64,000 bases of DNA from Halictus rubicundus (Eukaryota; Arthropoda; Insecta; Hymenoptera; Halictidae): assembly GCF_050948215.1 (NCBI RefSeq), contig NW_027488590.1:630001-694000 (forward strand), given 5' to 3'. The notes beneath the pieces are model-generated. The model was not told the DNA's origin and did no database searches. It saw nothing but the letters and a program-made list of their open reading frames with translations. Position numbers and translations under genes: made by a program. Positions 45,101-55,400 of the stretch are shown piece by piece; position 1 is the stretch's first letter, and every line of letters starts with the position of its first letter.

Positions 45101-45404
45101 TAAAAGTTTGATGTTAGTTTGTAATTGTGAAACATTGTATTCGATAAGAGCGACAAGATTGAAATTGACTGGGATAAAGAAGCACTTTTATGTTAATCTC
45201 GGAACCGACATTGCACTTACGTACTTTCTTTGAAATCTCTGTGTTTCTCGTGTGCAATGCGAATACATTGCTTGTATTTTGCGTTTCGCTCGGAATTATT
45301 TCTTCGGAGCAGTTAATGTACAGTCGAAAATAACTCTGCACGACAACGCTAGTTAAATATCTGTTATTTAAATGAGTGTTTAAAAACAATGGATTCCTTG
45401 ATTC
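42158..45404. other. Stretch without a recognisable gene
   Basis: AT-rich, with short unrelated frames only. It lies downstream of the K2P gene in that gene's direction. I see no domain, tRNA or repeat I can support. Confidence 0.45.
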
Positions 45405-45622
45405 TCTAGAATACATAGTGCTGGGCACGTTTGGGGCCCCTCGAACGCTTGCTTCCCCCATCAATCGGTCCTCCGTGCAGCGCACGCTTTCGTCGCGTTC
45501 GCTGGTGTCTCGCGTTTTCGTTGCCCCACGGTAACGGCGCTCACTGGAAGGGGATAGTGGGCGGGCTATGGTGGGGATGATTTTGCCTGAATTGAAGCAA
45601 ACGTGCCCGGCACTGGTCTAGA
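45405..45622. repeat. GC-rich inverted-repeat element
   Basis: TCTAGA followed by a GTGC-GGGCACGTTTG segment is present at both ends in inverted orientation (45405-45433 and 45598-45622). The interior is CpG-rich (GTTTGGGGCCCCTCGAACG, TTTCGTCGCGTTCGC). It may be a MITE; it lies just beyond the 3' end of the K2P gene. Confidence 0.45.
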
Positions 45623-45890
45623 AGGAGTATTCTCTTCCCGAGAAGATTCAGTCGGAAAGACGATTGAAAAAAATTGTTCTTGCGATCAACACGAACGATG
45701 AACTTTATCGAACGACCTTTCGCTATACGCTGAAGCACGCGCGTGCACACGTTATATCGTTATAATAGAACGAGTATTACTCTATTTTTAACATACATGT
45801 ATCTTGCGTTTCATCTATATCCGCCGGGTTACTTTTCACATTGTTGCCTAGATCAAGCATACTTGTTCGGACTACAAGAAGTGTAAAGTT

Positions 45891-46139
45891 TTACATCTCC
45901 GTATTCTCCTCGGTCTCTTCGTCAACTTTCGGCAACATGTAAACACTAGGAATCGACGGCACGTGATCCTCGAGCTTCAGAATCGGCTTGCAGTCTCTAG
46001 TGACGTCTACCTGATTGAAACAGTCCTTTAAGATATTGATTTCGTTCTCGTGGGCGAACAGACTGGTAGGTGGATCTGTTCCGCATATGTCGTTCTCGTC
46101 GTTGCCGTTCCTGTGGCACAGGTTGCCAGACGGAAATTG
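45891..46139 (-). other. In-frame extension of the K2P ORF beyond TGA (candidate readthrough tail)
   Basis: After the TGA (46140-46142) the frame continues for 82 sense codons to TAA at 45891-45893. The peptide begins QFPSGNLCHRNGNDEND, contains SLFAHENEINILKDCFNQ, and ends MLPKVDEETEENTEM. It is hydrophilic and acidic and looks like a channel cytoplasmic tail rather than translated UTR, which in this AT-rich DNA would be expected to hit stops quickly. The base after TGA is C, the leakiest context known for UGA. Confidence 0.6.
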
Positions 46140-46420
46140 TCACGAGGTCAACGCGAAAGGATCCGTTGACAGCTCGTCCACACTTGGACTGGCTTTGATC
46201 GGCTCCGGTTTTTCCACCTGATGGCTGAGCCTATGGACGATCTCATCATGGAGGATGTTGAAGCACATCGCGGTGATTGCGATCCCAGACATTATGTAGC
46301 AGGAGCAAAACCAAATGGTTACGTTCCTCGACTCGTAAAGATTCTGACGGGGGTAGGAACCGGGAACCATATCGCCGAACCCAATCGTGCTCATGCTCAT
46401 GAAGCAGAAGTAGCTTGCAT
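46140..46420 (-). CDS. K2P last coding exon: pore 2, helix 4, tail
   Basis: The acceptor is TTGATCGCAG just upstream (46421-46430). The exon starts with AT, which completes an Asp codon split after G. It encodes DASYFCFMSMSTIGFGDMVP, the second pore filter with GFG, then helix 4 and a short tail ending DPFALTS before TGA. Confidence 0.85.
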
Positions 46421-49400
46421 CTGCGATCAAATAAGAAACAAGACGGTTAAATGCACAATATAACCCTTTCATTGCTGGCGTAATCTTAAATGAAAATCTA
46501 TCGGTTCTTCAATCAAAGTGCCTTCCGATTCTAGATTTAAGGGGGTATTTTGGTTTTGAACTTTCGAAGAATCCATTTTCTTTAATCCTTAACATTAGGA
46601 TTACGGAGCGTTAAAATGGGATACTTTACAATACTTTATAAAAATAGCAAGAATTTATCTATTAAATTTTGAGCCATTATTACAATAATATATGCCCAAA
46701 GAAATAAGTTTGTTGAACAAATTCTCATAGATGCATCGGTACAATCTCAATAATTGTACATTATTAATATTACAACTGAATATATTAAAAATACAATTCA
46801 ATTCAATTCTATCGAATATTCATTTCAGATAAATCGTCTAAATACACAAATGTTTATATCATTAAGGGCGAAGGGTAGTCACGTGACTTTTTCAGAGTCA
46901 GCAGGTCGGTAACTGCTGTATAATTTCCGTTCACAGTCTTCAGACACAGACTTAAGATCCGTTTTGGTTTGATCCGACGGGTCGTTGTCACATGTTTTGC
47001 TCTGCATTATCGATATTATGAATTCTGACGCCAGAAACGTGTTTCAAGTTTTTGGCTTTATTTCGCAGAGAATCAAGACAAAAAATAGCTCAATTTGTTT
47101 CTGGAGATATTTTCTAGCGTGCGCTACTCTCGATTTCATCCAGAAAACTAATCCAATGGCATAAAAATGCTTGGATTGCACGGCATGTACATTGTGCGGT
47201 TTTTGGTCTACTTCTAATATTTATATTGCCAAATATCTGCATAGTTTCGTCTGTTCATGACCAGCGCGTTAGATTGAACACTCCTCTTTAGAGTGAGCCC
47301 TTCCCCAGTGAAAAATATTCTCATATAAGGACGAAAAGTTGAGACACGTAAAATCATGTTCCGTCTAATTTTGTCGGTAACGTAGTCGCTCTACCTCATT
47401 GTGAATTACGGAGTCTTGGCTCTTAATAGTTACACATTAAATAATTATATTAAACGCGGAGAAATATTACAAAAATCAAAATTGAAAATTCCTCCATTTT
47501 GTAAATAATCAAGATTTTCAATTTATTTTGATTCGGACTTAGTCACATTTATGTGTACTGATTAAATATAATTCATCATTTTTTGGTTTTCAATCAACAG
47601 AAGCAAAAGGACCAGAATCATGGCAACGCTCAACAAATATTTTCTAAAACATACTTCATAAAAATGTATATAACTCGTCATTTTTATTGTTTTTGATTTA
47701 AAAAAAAAAAACAATTTATGTACTTCAAATACCCATAAATGTGTGCGCAAAATCGTAATGTAAAAAGTATAATAGTTCTGCTGAAAAAATTTCTTCCAAA
47801 AATAAGTTAATTTTGGGATTTTTCTAAAAAAGTTTGGCCTCATTTTCTAGAAACATTTTACAGGTATCAAAATCTCAATTTTGGAAAAATTGGACTCTTT
47901 TTGTTACTGATTTTCAACACACAATATTGCTATTAAAATAAAGGACCACAGTGTAATGTCCCTATAAATATATGGGAGAGAAAAATTTTCCCACGATAGT
48001 ATGACATGATATAGGAGTAGATATATCGTTGAGACATTACTAATGTAATGACAAAACTTTATTGGTTTTACTTATTTTTTCATGAGATTTTCACCACTAT
48101 AGTTGTGACATTTTACTGAACATAAAGAGGCCAAACTTAATACGATTTGGATCATATTTATTTGTTTAATTGACGATGTAGCATAAGCTCGATTATCCGA
48201 ACCGATGCTATCTGAATTCTTTATTGTCCGCATTCAATCAGTAAATCAGTAAATATTTCATCAGGTAATCGTTTTTAATTGGAATATACTAATCTCTATG
48301 AAAATTAGAAATTCACTTCCGTGGTAGGTAAGGCACGTTAAATAATTTTTGACATTTTCTGATGCATATCGTTGACTATATATCCCTTTTGAGGCAATGC
48401 GTTTCGTTCGGGAAAAATCGGGATTCTCTTTTGCAACGTACCCACAAAGGACCAGTCGTCCAACTTGTGCAGAGTAAAAGCGCCTGCCACAATGTAGCAC
48501 AGTATTGCACCGAGACAAATGCTGATTGGTGCGAGTATAGTAACGTTTGGCCTGTCACCGGAGCCAAGACTCGACACTTCGTCCTTTGGGCTGGCCTTAA
48601 TTTCCACTGTGCTCGTGAACGTTGACGCATTTGCGCGGACATAAAAGGGCTCCTGTAACTGCAATTGCTGTTGCTGCTGAGCCAGTTCTTCCTGCTGCCT
48701 TTTCTTCCTCATTCGCCTCTCCTTCTCCTGGGCCCATGTCAATTTAAAAGCAATTTTAAGATCGATCTACCAAGAAAGTGCCTTCACTTTCCCGCACTGT
48801 TTTGCAATATTCCTTTCCAAATTTATCTTATCAAGATCAACATGGAAAGATAAACTTTGTGTACACGGATTTGCAAATAAAAAAATACACAAATTATTCG
48901 AGGATTACATACATCTAGAGACGCCAAAGGAAGGTTTATACTTGAGAATTGTTTCGTGAAATTTCGCTCAAACAAATTCTTCTATGCTTCTATTATTATC
49001 ATTATTCAGTTTTTCAATGTGGAAAATATTTTCATTTACGATAAACATTAATGCAATGAAAAAACGAAGAAATAATTTTTCATTAAAGTTACGTTAGCAC
49101 AAAATTTTCGAGTTTGAGGTCATTTCAAGGTCATAGTATAAAACACTGTTGAATTCATCTCGACGTCAGCAACAATTCTATTATGTCCAAAACATGTGGT
49201 GCCATTTAAAAAAGTCAAGGTGACCTTTACTTTTTTACGTAAAGAGTATTTTTTTAGATTTAAGAATATGCGGACGTGTAACTCGCCAAGTATTGACAAA
49301 CTTTTGTCTAAAACCATTTTTTAATTGCACTATCGGAAATGCCTAAAAAATGGTGACATAACTTAACGGGGGGACCCTGTATATATGTATATTGATCAAA

Positions 49401-52400
49401 ATAATATATGTATGAATATGATGTAGGTGCCTTTTTAACATTACGTAAATAATAAGTGTTGTATTTCATGTATTTTAAAATATTTAATCTCTCATTTGCT
49501 CTACTTATCAGTTATTGTTCCTCTGAGAAATATAACTCCACTTTCCTGCTGTACCACAGTTTACATTCACTCTGTATAATAGTGAAGATATTCATATTTT
49601 ACCGTGCAAGAGAAATGTATCGCTTTTCGGTCTCATGAGGATTGAACATCATACATCTTTTCATGCATCAGTACCTAGAGTCAGTCAAAAAAGTCTCCGT
49701 ACACCGTACAAGAATTTATTTAATGTTGCACAATTTTAAAGGAAATGGTAATAAATAAATAATTCTTGCGTTATTATGTTCACTAAACATAACATTTATT
49801 AACAGTGCAAAAAAAGCTATATTACATTTATTTGTTAACAAATAAACAAAGGAAAAAGTAAAACTCAACGAAAACGAGGTCAAAAAAGTCTCTGTACATG
49901 TAACACTATTATTCATAATTTGTTAATTAGTGATCAGTTGGACCGCCTTTTAATTTTATAATTTCTTGCATCCTCTTTGGCATTGTTTGAACTAATTTTT
50001 GTATTGTACTTGGCTGAATATTTTCCCATTCCAACAATATATTAGATTTTAGGTCTTCCTTGTTTTTTATTGTGTATTTTTTCAAATTTCTTTTTATTGC
50101 TCCCCACAAATGTTCGATTGCATTAATGTCGGGAGATTGTGGAGGTGTATGCAGCTGTTTCGGGACATTGTATAATACCCATTCCTTTACTTTCTTAGCC
50201 ATGTGCTTAGGGTCGTTATCCTGCTGGAAGATAAACGACTCTTCAAGATGTAATTTTCTGGCACTGTTTTTTAAATTTTCTTTCAAAATGTTCAAATATT
50301 TATGCTGATCCATTATACCGTCAATAAAGACTAAATTTCCCACCCCTGCTACACTCATACACCCCCACACCATCACGCTGGCGCCTCCTTATTTAAACGA
50401 TGGGAGTTTTTTGAGTTTCATCTGTTCATTTGGTTTTCTCCACACTTTAACATTTCCCTCCAAAGTAAAAATAGTGAATTTACATTCATCACTAAATATA
50501 ACATTATTCGAAAAGCTTTGATCCTTATTAACGTGTGCCTTCGCAAATTCAAAACGTTTTCTTTTATTAACTTTACTTACGAACGGTGTTCTCCTGGCTG
50601 TACGACTATTGTATCCAGCTTTTCTCATAACATTTCGAATAGTTTCAGGCACTACTTTTATATTATAGTCATTTTCTATCATACTGGCCAATATTGGTGC
50701 ACTCGTTTGTGGATCACAACGAATTGTTCGTAGGATTGCACGTTTATGATTAGTATCTAATTTTTGTGGTCGACCTGTACGTTGTAAACTTTGAATAGAT
50801 TTAGTTTTTGCGTATTTCTCAAGAATATATTGTACCGAAGAATGTGTCCTTTTTACTATTTGACCTATTTTTCTAATGGATAATGAATCTTCTCTTAATT
50901 TTATAATTAAATCTCTGGTCGCAAGTGGTACTTCCATTTCGGAGAAATTTTTTCGCGAAAACGTCTTTTATTCTTGCTAACAGTCAAGCAACTAAATTAT
51001 ACTTGACCATAGAGTGTTTCCTTGAGAGTTATTTGTAAACATTCAGCTGAACCGTTAACAAAGGAAATAAATTTACACGCTCACAGTCTCTGTACGGAGA
51101 CTTTTTTGACCTCATTTTTGTTATGCTCGTCATTTTAGTTCGTTTATTTGTTAACAAATGCATGTAACATCTTTTTGTTTGCACTAATAATTAATGTTAT
51201 ATTTCTGAATATAACAACTGTTGGGACATGATATTTTGCAATGAAGATTTATTGTATAACAGCGGATAATAAAATACAGAGTTCTTGAAAAAGGTAGCAC
51301 ACGTTTCAAGCACGAGTGTACAGCAGCAAGAAGAAGACACATCATAGTTCGGTGTACGAAACACAGGGAGCGTTGCGCGCCTATTAAGGCCTATTTCCAA
51401 CACCCCCTCTCAACGCGAGTCGTTTGGAATTTCATGTACACCAAGCCCAAGCGTACACCTTTGGTGTTGCGGCCCCGGTAGTGGCTTAGTAAGGACGTCA
51501 GCTGTCATCTCATGCGTCGGTATGTAACGCACGTCGATCTTTCCTTGTTCGAAAACATCCCTTACGAAATGGCACCGTATGTCTATGTGTTTGGTGCGTG
51601 AGTGGAACACCGGGTTGCGGGTCATCTGTTGCGCACCTTGGTTGTCGCAATAAATAACGGTTGCTTCGTCTGTAATGCCCTGCAAGTCATAATCAATTAA
51701 AAGATTTCTTATGTAAACGGCTTCCCTGGCGGCCTCACTGAGCGCCACGTATTCCGCTTCACTGCTTGATAGGGCAATGGCACGCTGTTTTCTTGCTTGC
51801 CATGTAACAGCTGCGTCCCCGATTTTGAAAAATAATCCAGTGTAGGATCTCCGATCATTGAGGTCTCCCGCCCAATCAGCATCGACATAGCCGACAAGTG
51901 GCTGACTCGTACGCTTATATTTCAACCCAAAATTAGCAGTTCCTTGCAGGTACCGCAAAACACGCTTTGCAGCGGTCCAATGAGTCTCATCATGGTGATG
52001 GTTGAACTGACTCAAACTGCTAATCGCATATGCCACATCTGGTCGTGTGGCCACAGCCAAAAACATTAGTGTACCAATTAAGGACTGGTACGGGAACGTT
52101 GTTGCTCCTTCAGTTCCTATATCTGGCCCCTTTTTTAATTTTTGGCTTCTGTCTGCAGGAGTACTTGCACCTTTACAATTTTCCATTTTAAACTTTAATA
52201 GTAGATCTTTTATATATTTCCTTTGGCTAATGGTAATGGTTCCTTTATTTAAATCTTGATTAAATTCCATTCCCAAGCAATACTGTAACGGACCTAGATC
52301 TTTCATTTTGAATTCGCTTGATAGGCCATCCTTGACTCTGACAAAAGTGTCGTGGTGATTAGTGGCCAGGATTAGATCATCGACGTATACAGCGACTATG

Positions 52401-55400
52401 AGTATAATATCGCTTTTTCTCAATACATAGATACATTTGTCAGCATTTGATGGTTTTAAACCAAGTTTCCGCAAGCTCCAGTCAAGTTTTATGTACCACT
52501 GTCTTCCAGATTGCCTTAAACCGTATAGAGACTTGTTTAATAAACACACATGGTCTTTCTTACCTGGTTCAACGAAACCATCTGCTTGTTCCATGTAAAT
52601 CTTTTCATCGAGATCGCCATTTATGTAGGCCATAACTACGTCAAGCTGGTACATTTTAAGATTGTACTTAGCAGATATGGCTGTCAAAATTCTTATGGAA
52701 CTGAGTCTGGCTACAGGGGCAAAAGTCTCGTTAAAGTCCCTTCCTTCTTGTTGTGCATATCCTTTGGCTACGAGACGCGCCTTGCGTCGTTCGATGCTGC
52801 CGTCGCTTTTATATTTGGTTTTCAAGACCCAACGACATCCAATGACGTTCTTGTCTTGTGGTCTCTCGACCAGTTTCCATGCGTCGCTCTGCGTCAAGGC
52901 ATCGAATTCTTCTTTCATGGCCAACTTCCATGCTTTTGCATCATCACCAGTTAACGCTTCCTTTACTGTTGGATCCACTGGTTGGCTCCATGCTAATGCT
53001 GCTTCTTGTAAGATAGAGGTTTCAGGTATCTCGTTGTATACCTTTCTTGGTCTTCCTCTATGCCCTGCTCGAATCAACTTCGGCCTTCCTGGACCTCTTC
53101 TGGAACTGGTTGTCCGCTCGTTTTCTCCTAGATCAGCATTTGTTTCGGATTCAGGTTCACGTTCATCAGCATCTGCTTCGAATTCAGGTTCACGTTCATC
53201 AGCATCTGCTTTGGATTCAAGGTTTATTTCAAAAGTTTGATTTTTTGATACAATCTTATCGAGCGTTCTGGATTCACTGAAGTTTTCCTCAAATATAACG
53301 TCCCGGCTTATGACGATTTTGTGTGCATCGGGGTTCCACAGTCGATACGCTTTGGACTCGCTCGAATATCCGACGAAAACACATTGCGTTGACTTTGCCT
53401 GGAACTTATCCTTCCCAGGGGTTTTATCAAGGAACCATGACTTGCAGCCGAAAATTTTCATATGGCTCACGTTAGGTTTTACACGCTTGTACGTTTCAAA
53501 TGGTGTTTTATGTGGCAAGCTCTTCGATGGACATCTGTTTCTAATATACGCCGCAGTAGCAATTGCCTCAGCCCAAAAAGATTTTGGCAATTTTGATTGA
53601 AGTAGCATGCATCGTGCCATTTCCACCAAAGTTCTGTTCATGCGTTCCGCTGTCCCATTTTGCTGCGGAGTGTACGCTACTGAACGTTCACGCTGGATCC
53701 CACTTCTCCTTAAAACTTCTGAAAAAATTGACCCACAGTATTCAAGACCATTATCAGTTCTAAGAGTTTTAATTCTTTTGTTCGTTGATCTCTCAGCCTT
53801 GGCTTTGAAATCTAAAAATGCACTCTTGATCTCGTCTTTTGATTTTAAAAAATATACTTCGATCCACTTCGATTTTTCGTCAATAAATGTTGCGAAGTAA
53901 GTTGCACCACCATTTGATTTGTTTCGCATGGGACCACATAAATCTGAGTGGATTAGGTCTAATACATCATAAACTCTGTTGTTAGATTTTACAGGGAAGG
54001 GTTTTGCTGTCTGCTTACCTTGTACACAGATTTCGCAAAATTTCATTTTATCACCAGCTTGAAAAGACAATCCTTGTACCATATCTTTTGATACTAACAT
54101 CCTTAGATCTTTTTCATTTAAGTGTCCATAGCGTGAGTGCCATTTGTCCAAGGTATTATTTTTGGCACTTACCATGTTTACAAGCTCTTCATTTGTCTCA
54201 AGGAAGTAAAGGTCTCCTTTCTTTCGAGCTATTGCCACTAGTTGTGACTTATAATTTGTAATACAAGCTTCATCCCCTGTGAAATTGACTTTGTAACCGT
54301 TTTGCACGATTTTGGGGATTGACAATAAATTTGTCCTTAGATCAGGTACATAAAGTGCATTATCCAGTCTTATCCTCTTCGTATGTCCATAATTGAGTGC
54401 ATTGATGTATATCGTGCCTTCTCCATTTATACTGACAGTTTTGTCTGTCGCCAAGCGGACATCTCCATGCCTAGAGATTCTGAAATCTGTAAACAGGCTA
54501 CGATCGTGGCACATATGAGAGGTTGCACCGCTATCCAAACACCAAATATTTTTTAAAAACGCAGTACGATAATCCTGCTTCAGTGACAATGCACCCTCGC
54601 CACGGATCATGAAAGCTTCATCTGCTTGCGATGCAGACTGCTGTCGGTCAGAGTTTCTCTTCCAGCATTGCGAAGCTTTATGTCCAAATTTTGAGCAAAA
54701 GTTGCACTTGTACTTGGATTTATAATTAGTGTTCAACTGTCTGGTATTAGTATTTTGGTGCGTAGGTTTTTCATACCTGGTAACTCTGCTATTCGGTTCG
54801 GACTTTGTATACAGGGCTCCATGGCAACTGTTGCTTGGTACCTTCTTTCTTCTGGCATTTGACTCTTCTATCAGCTTAATTTTCAGTGCTTCAGGGGTTG
54901 GTAATTCATCCCTCGATTCAATGGCACAGCGAAAGTTATCATAGCTGTCAGGTATGCTGTAAAGTAGTAGTATACTCACTAAATCATCAACTACTTTTAT
55001 GTCCATTCCATTCAGTTTGTCCACTAAGGCGAAAAATGCATTCACATGGTCCACCATGCTGTCAGATTCGCCCATCCTGGTAAACAGTAATTGTTTCAGC
55101 AGCGTAGTTTTATGGGCAGGACCCTTAGAAAGGTAAACTTCTTCCAATTTGGTCCACACAGCTTTTGCAGTAGTACAATGCTTCACGTGGCACAGTTCAG
55201 CTGCTGCTATGGTGAGGACGATATCGGCCATAGCTTTAGGTTCATTCCGTTCCCAAACTCTTATTTCCGCTTCAGTTCCTGGCCTTTCACCAGTTACATA
55301 TTGCCAATGATCATTTTTTACGAGTATCATCTTCATTTGAAACTTCCAAGTATCGTAATTGTCTTTACTTAGTTTATCGATATTTGATGATTGCGTCGAC

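Noticed and set aside
50389..50391. TAA inside the Tc1 transposase as a third readthrough case
   Set aside because: The stop is TAA followed by G, a tight context, and falls within a conserved block. A simple nonsense change is enough.
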